DNA from: Oikopleura dioica
Taxonomy: Eukaryota > Chordata > Appendicularia > Copelata > Oikopleuridae
Direction: 5' to 3'
Assembly (NCBI GenBank): GCA_907165135.1
Contig: OU015567.1
Span: forward strand, 15,257,001-15,321,000
Length of the DNA: 64,000 nucleotides
Shown: positions 21,943 through 32,261 of the stretch, piece by piece
How the letters are laid out: the number at the start of each line of letters is the position of its first letter
Position numbering within the stretch: position 1 is the first letter of the stretch
Notes under the pieces: generated by a model
Databases searched by the model: none
Told to the model about the DNA's origin: nothing
What the model saw: only the letters and a program-made list of their open reading frames with translations
Made by a program: the position numbers and the translations under genes

Positions 21943-22939
21943 ATGCTGATCAGGAAAGTGAACGAGAAGGCACTTGAGAAAGTCAAGTTGTGTGCCTAAA
22001 CGCCCACAGCTACCAGCTAACTCGGGTCTTATCGTATATTTATTGCCGTTCTTGTTAATGTTTTGATGGACTTTAACTTCCTTCCGTTCACTCAAAATTT
22101 GATACGAGATCAGCTCAAAGAGCTCAGAGAAGAAAACAAGAAGCTAAAAGGAAGGGATTTTTAATTCATGATTTTTAACTCGCATTTCTAAAAAAGCTAC
22201 ATTTCGAGTTAAAAATTCCATAAGGCCAACTGCTTGATTTTGTCGTCCGCGACGATGCAAGACAAGAAGCCGATACAGATAGCAGCGAAGATTCGTCCCT
22301 TTATGCGATGGTCCAGCAGTACATGATGGAAAACCAAGTGCTGAAAAACGAAAACAACGAATTAAAATCACAAATCGATCGTTTGAAATCAGAACTCGCT
22401 GCCAAGCACCAGCAGAAAGAGGACATCACCCAGGAAGTCCTACGCTACCTGATGAATCAAAATGCAAACACCCGAGGTTCCAACTCGTACGCCCAAATTT
22501 ACCCGAAAATGGAGCATCATCTCATTCCGCCTGCAGGAATTCCCTACAGTCCTCAGTCACTGCAAATGGGTCACTACATGCAGCGATATCCTCCAGATGA
22601 AAACATCGTCTACAGGTAAGGACCTACAGTCCTCAAATGACTAAACGCTTTCTATTGTCAAGTCCGAGCTTCCCAAGAATAGAAAGCGTGGACTCCTCCC
22701 CGAACACACCTGCTCTATTCAAGCGCGTCCCACAAAAGAAGTCCAAAATTCCAAAACACATCCAAGAAGTAATCGCAGATTAGCGCCAGAAAGAACCAAC
22801 AACTTATCTAATTCAGAGAAACCGCGAGATCGACCGATTATCAAGAATCAACCGCTCCGCTCAATCTGACATTGACGAAATCAACAAGCAAATTCAAATG
22901 TATAAAAAGCTGAATAGAACCCAACGCCTGCCGAGATAA
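21943..22939 (+). CDS. Coiled-coil protein, function unknown
   Basis: Exons 21943-21981, 22114-22150, 22267-22615, 22663-22768 and 22817-22939, 217 residues. Residues 1-90 are coiled coil (LKELREENKKLK, NENNELKSQIDRLKSELAAK) interrupted by an acidic patch (EADTDSSED). Then follow a Tyr/Pro/Met-rich segment and a basic SVDSSPNTPALFKR stretch, ending in a second helix (REIDRLSRINRSAQ). The start ATG was chosen because a TTTTTACAG acceptor lies 22 nt upstream. Intron 22151-22266 has GA-AG borders (AAAAG|gaagg...acaag). The gene lies inside the telomere-repeat-bounded segment and could be a fragment of a longer coiled-coil gene. Confidence 0.6.
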
Positions 22940-23402
22940 AAACAAAATAAATAATCTTCTATATTTTATTCTCATTATAAATAATTTGTAAATTGCGGCC
23001 GAGTTACTTTCGGAATCGGAGTTCGCGTCATTTCAGAGAGACTCGGCGTCTCTAAAGCTCAAGTCATTGCTAAGCAAATCTACTGGCAAAACCAGGTCTT
23101 TGCAAGTTCTCGTGAATTTCCGATCCTTCCATTGGCCTCAGAATCGTTTGATCGTGCATGTTCTCCGAAGTGTACTCCAAGCCTGACGATTCGTCCGCCT
23201 GACTTTGACGAGTAATAAGATCAGAAAAGAACGGAATAAATTTAACGCGATTTCAATAACTAAATTATCGTCTTGATATTTTTTGACCTCTAACGATTCG
23301 ACGTTGGCGAGATGAATTTGCTCCAGCACTTGATGATTCCGTAAACGAATAGAATCGCCAAAACTAAAACTTTACACTTCATCTTTAGACGGAGACTCTT
23401 AC
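22940..23402. other. 3' flanks, possible terminal exons of the minus-strand pseudogene
   Basis: An AATAAATAATC signal follows the coiled-coil gene at about 22946. On the minus strand 23329-23138 is open and hydrophobic at its end (FRSFLILLLVKV) and might be a last exon of the GDNF-receptor-like locus, but the splice joins are ambiguous. Confidence 0.3.
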
Positions 23403-24172
23403 GGGATAGAGCGCAAACATTGAATATGGGATTCGTAGGAAGCTGGAAGTCTTTTTTCATAAGTGTAGCCAACATAGCATTTATGATACGAAAATATATT
23501 CTGCAGCCGTTTGCATTCTTCGCGGCTTATATTTCTTGTTCACTAGAATTACCTTCTTCCTGAGAAGCCGATTCCTGTATCTCCTTCTTTGCAGCTACAG
23601 TAATAGTTTTCCAGATTTCGCAGCGCTTTTAAACAACGCGACTTTATCCTATTTTCGTTAGGGCTGACATCGCAATCATCTTTGAACAGCGAAACTATTA
23701 CTTGTTTAGAAACCTGTTCGATAAATAAGTCCACTGCATCTTCGACAAGTCCCTAAGCATTCAGAACTAGCTGTGTGATAGTGTTCAGCGCAGACATTGT
23801 CTGCCTCGCACTGAGACTGAATAACGTCGCACGGAGGCCAAAGTGGATTTCGAAGACAATCCCAAGGAGCAAAATCTGGAGGAAAGCCTAGACACTTTTT
23901 GCCGCTCTCGCAGCACTTGTAAAATTGCCTGTGAAACTGAACCATGATCGTGTCTTGGTTCGGATACCACAGTCTGCTGATATTGCCGGCACAGTCGCCT
24001 TTATTGCAAATTTCAAATCGAGACGTTCCATAATCATTTTTCGCTATGTAGCAGGCTTTATTGATGGCATTGAGAACGCTTGAGCATTCAGAATGCCCAC
24101 GGCAGTCTGTAAAATTTTTGGATTTTGCTTGTACAATTAAACCTTACCCTTGTATCTCTGATAAGGACTCTT
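23403..24172 (-). pseudogene. GDNF-family receptor alpha-like gene fragment, 5' truncated and frameshifted
   Basis: Minus strand. Exon pieces 24172-24148, 24106-23553 and 23525-23403 encode the cysteine pattern of GFR-alpha domains: CDVIQSQCEADNVCAEHYH then EC aligns with the D2/D3 junction (C-x6-C-x5-C), and YYCSCKEG...REECKRL corresponds to the CSC...EEC motif of D3. Such proteins are GPI-anchored or membrane co-receptors for GDNF/GDF15-type ligands. At about 23752 one extra G in a GGG run breaks the frame (…TASSECLG to LVEDAVDLF…). The join 23552-23526 would be a 27-nt intron, shorter than others here. The 5' end stops at telomere-like repeats. It could be an active gene with an assembly error, but missing N-terminal domains favour a relic. 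Confidence 0.6.
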
Positions 24173-25229
24173 TTATTCTCTTTTAGGCAGATAAGAAAAG
24201 GTCGGGTTAGAGTTAGGTAAAGGTTTGGACTGAGTAAGGGTTAGGGTCTTATTTGGTTACTCTTTGGTTAGGGTTTGTGTAAAGCTTGGCTAGGGTAAGA
24301 GAAAGATAATTTCGGGCCCTACTCTGATCACAAATTTCTTGTAGTGAAGGTTCATCTGATTTCCTGGAAATGTGGCACATTTCTCTTCACGGGCTTCATA
24401 AACTCACTCAAACATGCAAGAAAAACGAAGCAACAAAAGATCTGCTTGACCATTAATGATCAACCTCAGAAGCCATCGAATCGATGCGAATTTAGTTTGC
24501 GTTTTTCAAGATAATTGCATTTGAACGCCAAATGAATGCGAACGAAGCTCAAGCTTGTTATAAAACATAATTGCTGCTGATTATCATGTTTTTCGAGCTG
24601 GATCCAGAATAATTTATTTATTGGAAAAAATGTCGGAACAGTTGATCATGCGAAAAATGTTAGTAGAAATTGGGAAGATAATATCATACACAATGCTAGA
24701 AAAGAAGAGAGATTCGAAAACTTATTTCGATATTTTTTATTGAAATAAGAAGTCAACAGCTTAGGAAGTAAGATCAATGGATAATAATAAAGGTATCGTA
24801 TATTTATAAACAAGAATAAATGAAATTAACAGAGAAGCATTTACCAAATTGGAAGATTTCAACATGTAGGGGTCTAGTCTTTTTCGGATATTTTGGGGCG
24901 TAGAAGTCAAAAGATAAATGAACTGATAATATAAAGGTTTCAAGGCGGTTTTTGTTCGTTTTTGTATATTTTCAACTTTGGGGACTTTTGTGCAAGGAAG
25001 TATTTATAGAAGTATATTTCGAGAAGCATTTTTTGACTATTTCGTTTTGGTAATTTTGAAGCAGTCGACATGTTGCATCATTGAGGAAGATATTGAAGGA
25101 AAAGCAGGAAGGAGTTAGTCAGGCAGAGATCGTGAGACCTTTTTTTTTCAGGCAACTTCTGTTTCGAAAGAGATTCGGAAGTTCGATGGAAATTAGCAGC
25201 TAGGTTCGTAGTGGCGATCGACGAGTAAT
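24173..25229. other. Intergenic, AT-rich
   Basis: The first 130 bp are degenerate telomere-type repeats (annotated separately). The remainder has no supported coding or RNA feature. Confidence 0.45.
24202..24299 (+). repeat. Degenerate telomere-type repeats, G-rich strand (GGGTTAG)
   Basis: Units GGGTTAGAGTTAGG, AAGGGTTAGGG, GGTTAGGG and GCTAGGG are spread over about 100 bp. The G-rich strand reads left to right, opposite to the array at 21259-21477, so the two arrays face outwards from the 2.7-kb segment between them. Confidence 0.65.
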
Positions 25230-27972
25230 TTAGATGAAGGCTTCGGAGTCCTGGTTCGACGTCAGAGCTCGGTGTTCCGAGTCGCCTTGGGTCGAGATGT
25301 CCTAGAATGCAAGTAAGATTTTTTAAGAGAATAAAAGGCGGTCGGGATGGTTCAAAACTTAGAACAAGTTTGACTTTTTTAAGTTTTTCCATCTTATGCT
25401 TCGAATTTTCTGATGAATCATGGAAAAATGAAGTTTTTTGTTTACCTAGAACTAAACCAAAACCTCTTGATCGTCCTACAAAGCTCTTACACAAAGAAAG
25501 AAGTCTAGGAATACATACCGTATAGGAGTATCCATATCCGCCCTTCATCGAGTTCCGTCTGTTCCACTGTCTCCATCCGATAAAGCCCAAAACTGCGAGA
25601 ACTGCGCCAAGGAAAACTCCGCCAAACATGAATCCGGGTCCACCGGAACTGCCACCCTCGATCGGCGTAACAACAACCAGTTCATTGTAGTTAATCGTGT
25701 TCAGAGTCTAAGAAATATTTTACGATCGATGAGATGTAAGATTTCTACCTTTCCAATAAGCTCTGGTGGTGAGGAACACTTCAACTCAGTTGGCTGGAAG
25801 ACGTTGTAAATTTTAGAGCTGGTCTTGCTGTTTTCAAAGTGGTCCTTGAACGGCTTCAATCTCGTGTCGCAAACGAGGTTGTTTCCATCGATGAAAATCC
25901 TCTCCAATTTCGTGTTCGTGACAGCTTCTAAATGAAGAGATCAGAATCGCAAGAACTCGGCGGGTAACTAACCTTTGACCCAGTCCATGTCCAGATGATC
26001 GAGCTTGTTGTCTTCGAGGTGAATAAACTTGAGCTTCTTCAGGCCATAGAAAGCTTGGCTCTCAATCTTTTCGATCCTAAATGAACTGTTAGTTTTTCAT
26101 CGATTGAATAGCGCTCTTACTTGTTGTTCTTCAGGTACAAATATTCGAGATTGTCCATTCCTTGGAAGGCGTAGCTTGGAATAGTCTTGAGGAAGTTATG
26201 ATCCAGAACGAGGATTTGAACATTGTCCAAGCCGTCAAACTGAAAATTCAATTTATTCAACTGGCAATAGAATTAAACTGATTACCATCTGGGCTCTGAG
26301 CTCATCGAGTCGATTGTCTCTCATTGTTAGAATTCTCAAGTCGCCACAGTCCGAGAACGCGCCGTTTTCGATATTTTTGATTCTATTCGAGTCCACTTTC
26401 AGCTCTCGAATCTGTTTCATCTTACGGCAGAGGCCTTTCTCGATCTCTGGGACTTTGTTCAAAGTCATGTCCAGATGAGTGTAGTGGGATTTGATGATCG
26501 GAATCTTGGTGAGTGCTCTTCCGCTATCTCCGACGTTTTCAGCGTCTGAGCAATCCACGGTGGAGGAGCTACACTCGCAGTTCGCAGGACAATCCGAGTC
26601 GATGTCAATTCGATAGTCATTGTCGAATTCAAAGTCCTCATTGTTGATACCGGGCAAGTGATAGTCGTTACTATCTAGTCGCTGTCCGTTCTTTTCCATT
26701 CCACCGTCGATCCATTCGTAATCATCACGTGTCTTCTTCCACTCGTTGTCATCACGGTCGTACTCCCATCCATCTTCATCAAGGTCGTCTTCGTCGTAGT
26801 CATCTCTATCATTGTCATCGAAAGGTGATGAACCAGTGACTGTAATTTTTGTAGAAGCCTCCATCGACCCAGCAGAATTCGTTGCTACGCAGCGGTAGAT
26901 ACCTTGATCAGCCTTTCGAAGATCTTCGATAAGAAGCGCGCCGTCCTGGTGAACTGTGATGCCTTCAAAGTCTTCGGATTGAAGCCGGTAGACATCTCCG
27001 TTTGGAGCTTTCCACTCGATCTTTGGTTGCGGAACTCCTTCGGCGAGGCACTTTAGGAGGAGCATTTTGCCTGCATCAACTGTTGATGACTTTGAGATTC
27101 CAGTAATCTTTGGTGGCGTGCACGGAGTAAGTTTGCTTGACAAACTGCTCCAGTTGAACATGTCCATTCCTAGGTTGTGAGTGTCATCTTTGTTGTTGCA
27201 TTTGAGTGATGAGCCTCCTCTTTCAAGAAAACTTGTCATCATCCTCTTGATTGTTGGGTTCTGTAGAAAGTTCTTTTCGTTTTGAAGATCACAGTCGCAC
27301 GCCCATGGATTTCCGTCGAGCATGACTTCTTGCAGATTATCATCGATAATGCTTGTAAACCATTTTGACTTGAACTCGGTAAGCTTGTTGTTCGCCAAAT
27401 TGAGTGTTCGTAGTCTTTTGAGCTCGTCAAAGGCGTGGGGATGAACGAAGAATAAATCATTGTCCGAAAGGTTAATTTCTTGGATCTCCTGGAGATCATA
27501 GAAGAGAAAGTGCTGGATAAATTCGAATTTGTTGTTCGACAAGTCGAGCGTCTTCAAATGAACGGGATTCCACTGGAAGATATCGTCCTCGATTTCGTTG
27601 AGCTGGTTGTATGCCAAGTTCAGGTTCTCGAGATTATCAAGTCCATCAAAGGCGTCAAAGTGGATCTCGCGGATATTGTTATGACTCAGGTTCAAATCAA
27701 CGAGGTCTAAAAAGGGAAAGATGAATACATTGAATTATCAAAAGAAATTTACCTTCGAGCTCGTCGGGCAATTCATTGACATAGTTAATATTATTGTAAG
27801 ACAAGTCCAGTCGAGTTTTTCCGCGAGGAAAGCTTCCAGGAATAGCCTTCAGTCCCTTGTTGGAACAATCGACGACTGTGCTGTAGCAATTGCAATTCTG
27901 AAGCTCAGGATAGGATGATCCGCACGACGAGGAGTACGCGCTTCCGACGAGAACCGACCCAAGAAGCTTCAT
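25230..27972 (-). CDS. LRR-Ig-LRR single-pass receptor-like protein
   Basis: Minus strand, exons 27972-27753, 27706-26286, 26239-26121, 26076-25973, 25927-25749, 25707-25519 and 25301-25230, all in phase, 767 residues. Order: signal peptide (1-20); LRRNT (CNCYSTVVDCSNKGL); about five LRRs; LRRCT (NPWACDCDLQNEK); an I-set Ig domain at about 260-350 (KCLAEGVPQPKIEW...GIYRCVATNSAGS); a very acidic Asp-rich linker; a second LRRNT (CPANCECSSSTVDC) with about five further LRRs and an LRRCT-like cap (NNLVCD...LKC); a glycine-rich stem; one transmembrane helix (MFGGVFLGAVLAVLGFIGW); a short tail. It resembles LRIG/peroxidasin-type ectodomains, but the second LRR block after the Ig is atypical. Likely an adhesion or signalling receptor. 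Confidence 0.85.
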
Positions 27973-29917
27973 CGTCTCTGGTTTTTTTTCTTTCTTCGTC
28001 TTCCCGAAATCGATGTCACGAATTCAACTTATCTCTGTCTGAAAATAAAGCCGCGTTATTTCTTTTATCAGTCCCTGGATACAGCAAAATATCTCTATTT
28101 AAAGATTTTGAAAAGAAAAAGAATAAAAAAGAGCGGCCCGGGTATACCAAGCCATACAAATTGTACGCGCTGAAGCATGACCAAGACGCGGGCGCTCGTG
28201 CTTTTTGTTCTTCAACAATACGGGTCTCCTTTTGTTGGCTCAGCAAATTTCTCAAATGCTCGTAAAATTTCACCCTCTTGGTCCAAAAATAAAGCGCATC
28301 AAACGCGCCTGGGTCAGTCTTCAATCATATTATAAAAAGAGCAATAAAGAGCTTTGCTGAGGGGTTTATGTGTCCAACTCGCTGTCTCCGTGACATTTGG
28401 CTCTTTTCTCTTGTCCTGCTGAGTTCCGAGTTCTCCCCCTTTTCTCGCTAATATTAATTTAATTCTGTCGATGGACAATATTCAAAAAGTGATCATCACT
28501 GAATTGCGCCGCCGTAGTATGAAAAAATCAATTTTGTTCTCGACGGGCAGCGTGTCAGGAGTGATAAATAACCACTTCATGGCGGGTGTTAAAAAAGGGG
28601 TGACCCCCAAGGCAGTATCCCAGGTGGCTGAAAAATTTTTCTATGATAGAAATTTGGCGCGCTTTTCACACTTCTTTTTTCTCACGGGGATGGTAAGCGC
28701 CGTTCTTTGAAAACACGGGTGAAAATGTGTCTGCAAATAATTGTCCGCAACTCATTAAAAGAACCAGCTGAGTAAATTTACCTTTCGCGCGGTTAGCTAC
28801 AAGAAACTCTTTCACTCTGCCGCGAGATCGCTAAGCTAGGTTTCCAAGTAGCGAGTCGGTTTTTACGAGCACGTTTATGATACGTTTACGGTCAAATCAT
28901 ACTGAGTAATGTTACCAGGAAATACTCTTGACTGTGTCATATTCTCTTGCTTCAGAACGAAGTGACTCAAAAATAAGCGGAAATGTGCACTCATCAATAT
29001 TAAAATCACTCTAAAATAGTTCAAGCGATTTAATAAATACGGTATAGTACGCTGGATAAATTTGCTGGATCAATAAAGAGTCTTTTTTTCTCTAAATTTT
29101 TCTTTCAAATGAGAGACGAAAAAGTCTTGATCTTGAAAACAGTGAATGAGGATCACGTTTTTTTAAATAAAAGAGACGAAAACCAAGCTGTAAATTACCC
29201 TCGCAGGCCAGTAATTATCGTCCTTGGGTGAGCTCCAGCTCGTCCGCTTATGATTAGAAAATCTCTGTTACTAGCAACTTACTGATTAATTCGGCGGCAA
29301 TTTTTCTCAGGGGCTTTGAATCTCAAAGTACCTCCAACCTTTATTTATAAATATTCTCTTGCCTCGCCATCTAGATAATAAAAATAATATTGATTATCGG
29401 CCACTGGGTGGAGAATATGATCTGCGACACTTGTTATTGGAAATATGAAGAAGGTAATCAAGGCGGATTGAAACATATTGAAGAAAAGAAGATACATTTG
29501 AACTCTCAGAATTTCCAGTCCCAGGGAATGATCAGAAATCCATCGAAGTGTTTTCGATAGTTTTTGGAAATAAGAAGTCGGTTGCCAACTGTGAATAGGA
29601 TTTGATTTTGAAATTGAAAATTTCAACAGTCCATTTGGATTCCGCAATCTGTGTAAAAACCTGACTCACGACCTAAACAAGCTTCGCTAGAATGAATAAA
29701 TAGACTGTAATCGTAGGTTTCCCGAAGCCGCCTCGCGGCTTCGTTCTCAAAAAAGCCGCTACGCGGCTTTTCATTCAAGCTCGTTTCGGCCCTAACTCGG
29801 GTTTTTTCACAGGTTGCCGAGTCCAGCTGTCAGTATCTTTAATTACCCCTAAGATGGATTCACACTAATAAAATTGTAATTTTCGAGAGATTCTCATTTA
29901 GAATCACTAATTAGGTT
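27973..29917. other. Long intergenic region between two minus-strand genes
   Basis: About 1.9 kb holding the receptor's promoter and the 3' flank of the TCAIM-like gene. Frames such as 28471-28710 have no recognisable domain and low-complexity composition. The only structured feature is the inverted-repeat copy at 29641-29826. Confidence 0.45.
29641..29826. mobile_element. Short inverted-repeat element (copy f) with internal GCCGC hairpins
   Basis: Left end TCCGCAATCTGTGTAAAAAC with CTGACTCACG; right end CTAACTCGGGTTTTTTCACA with GGTTGCCGAGTCC. The interior has GAAGCCGC-N4-GCGGCTTC and a second AAGCCGC-N3-GCGGCTT hairpin. It lies 91 bp beyond the TCAIM stop codon, so probably in or near its 3' UTR. 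Confidence 0.72.
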
Positions 29918-31951
29918 TCAAAGTAATTTTATCCTCTTTCCTATTAACGGATAGTTATCAAGAATCTTCGACCTCTGCAGTCTCTGGAGACAGTCGACCA
30001 TTTTCGAATCCGGCAGACCTGGCTGCTTCCGAATCTCCTTGATGCCATAAGTTTCGCAAAGCCGCTCTTCGAGAAAATTTCTCCTTCTCTTGAGCTGTCG
30101 ATAAAATTGCCTTCGCTCTCTTGCTTCTTCGGAGAATGTGCTGAGGTGTTCAATTAATTGCTCTGGACGGATATCGTATCTGACGAGGAAGGAGCCTCGT
30201 TCTGTCACGGAGAATGACGTCGTTTTTTCTCTGCTGGAAGTTACACAAAATTAATCAAAATCCCCCGAGGGCGTGAATTACCAAGAGGTTGAATGATTAG
30301 GCTATGTTTCATCACGCTAGTTCCGAAAAGAAAGCTTCTAATCTACTTAAACTTTCGGAGAAAACAATCACCCTCGTTTAAAAGTAAGTTTTGCATAACC
30401 GTCCTTTCTGATGGGAAAATAACGCCCGTCTCCCACTGGGCAATATCAATTTCCAGCTCAAACTGACTCATACTGTGCTCATCAAGCACTTCATTGAGCA
30501 TGTACAAGTGGTGTAGCAAAATGCCAATGCGCTCCTTGTACAGTAGTATCTCGACTGGTCGGGCAATCTGTGAGCCGCCGACAGCACCGATTGCAAGCGG
30601 TCGGAGAATTTTAATCCCTCCGAGGATTCGCCGCAGTTCGTACTCTTTGTAGTCCGTATCTTTGATCAAGTACTGCAGGTCCGTCTGGTTGTATCTTCGT
30701 AGAAATCGCGCCCAGTCTTCGGCCTGGTCAAGAACTGCGAGACAAATGGTATGACGAGCGGCGCGGTCGGCCGCCAGTGTCGTATGATGAAGGTCCGAGA
30801 AGATTACTTTTGTTCCCTCCAAGTGTCCGAGGCTGTCCAAGTGACGCTGCACCGTTCTGTGAAAGCCCCCGATGACGCCAGTTTGTAAATTGAGGCCCAT
30901 TGTCGAGCACCATAGAAACTCTTTCAACTTGAGCTGCTCCTTAATCTCTTCCATTCTTTTTCGCACCAGTTGTGTTCGCCGAAAATGCTTTATTTCGTTA
31001 ATAGCGACATCAGTCAATTCAACACACCTTGGACTGTAACTTCACCGCTTCCTCGAGATACAGTCTGAGCCATTTTTCCAGCGCGGGGTTGAGATCTAAC
31101 GATGGAATGTTCACTTTCTTGCCGAAGGAGAATATGTCGTCATCAAAATTGACAGATGCTTGATTTCGATGATGAGTCCTCGTGGATTCATCCCTCGCGT
31201 TTTTACTCGATATCAAATATTCTAAGTGGGTTGTAGTCAGACCAGTGCCCTGAAGAAAGAGGTCTGTTTTATTTATGCGGTTATTGAGTATCTACTTTCA
31301 TTCAGAATGTCGCACTTAGATATTTATCGATGCTTTTCTATCACGAGTTATTTGATCACGAGTTGCGAGATTCTCAATTTTGAGAATCTTTCGCAAGTAC
31401 CTTCAGACACTTTTCTATTCCATCAAGGACATCGTCAGACTGCAACAAAAGGGACACTGATCGAGGAAGCTGTTTTCCTTCTTTGAGATAAAAAGTAATC
31501 GGCAACTTGAGAAGCTCCTTTATGGCTGGGGTCGACAACCTGTGTACAAAACCTGAGTCAGGGTCCTGAAAGAGCAATAATTAAAGCTGCATATGCGGCT
31601 TTTTCAAATACGAAGCCGCACAGCGGCTTCCCCAAAATTACAAGTCACAGGCCTTACACAGGCTTTCTACACAGGTTGCCGATCCCAGCTTTTTGGTCTT
31701 CATCTCGTTGAGGCTGGAAATCCATCCGTGAAGATTCGAAAGCGACTTCGAATTAACTTCGCGGATGTCCGGATGCTGCCCGAAGAGATCTGGGTGGATC
31801 TGACCGTCATTTGCTCAAAATTATGCATCTAAGTCTAGTTATCAAACAGTTTGCTATTTTTTCAGAGCAAAACCTTGGTTATCAAAGGCTTGAGCGCGCC
31901 GTTGATTTCAGAATTCGTCAGTCGCCCGAGAAGTGAAAACGAGACATACAT
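29918..31951 (-). CDS. TCAIM: TCAIM-like mitochondrial protein
   Basis: Minus strand, exons 31951-31874, 31799-31685, 31525-31401, 31249-31028, 30987-30372 and 30228-29918; phases agree and give 488 residues, against about 496 in human TCAIM (T-cell activation inhibitor, mitochondrial). The conserved start (NGALKPLITKIHPDLFGQHP), the segment after LGGIKI and the C-terminal MVDCLQRL motif match. The family is metazoan, mitochondrial and of unclear biochemistry; the start, rich in Ser/Leu/Arg without acids, could be a targeting signal. Intron 31526-31684 has GA-AG borders and is exactly an inverted-repeat element. The last acceptor (30229) has an alternative 19 nt further on. CNOT9 ends 311 nt upstream. 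Confidence 0.82.
31526..31684. mobile_element. Short inverted-repeat element (copy g) that coincides with a TCAIM intron
   Basis: On the minus strand the spliced segment runs from GATCGGCAACCTGTGTAGAA to TGTACACAGGTTGTCGACCC then CAG; the terminal CTGG/CCAG complete the inverted repeat. Removing it joins CTG-G to CC-ATA in frame within a conserved part of the protein. The interior has AAGCCGC-type hairpins. Element and intron boundaries agree to within four bases. Confidence 0.8.
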
Positions 31952-32261
31952 TTAAAAATTAACTGAACGAGTGGCAATCAATTTATAGTGACTTGTTTTT
32001 GAGACTGGAGAAAATTCCGGTAGTATATTTAAAATTTCAGCAGCGACTTTGAAGGAAGGAAAAAGATAAAGAGCTTCAAATATTAAGTTAGTTGTAATGA
32101 ATGAAAGTTGAATCAACCAGTGGCGATGGCGATTGTTTTGATCTGATTTTTCAGAAAAATAGAACATGTTTGAAGAGCTGGTAGTTTAACAGAAAGCTGT
32201 GGTGAGTTCTTGAACCGTTGAGCATTTTTTCAAGTTTCCGGAGAAAGTCGGACAGGGGAGG

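Noticed and set aside
28471-28710. 79-codon plus-strand frame
   Set aside because: Isolated, no domain, composition like random AT-rich sequence; no exon or poly(A) signal fits.
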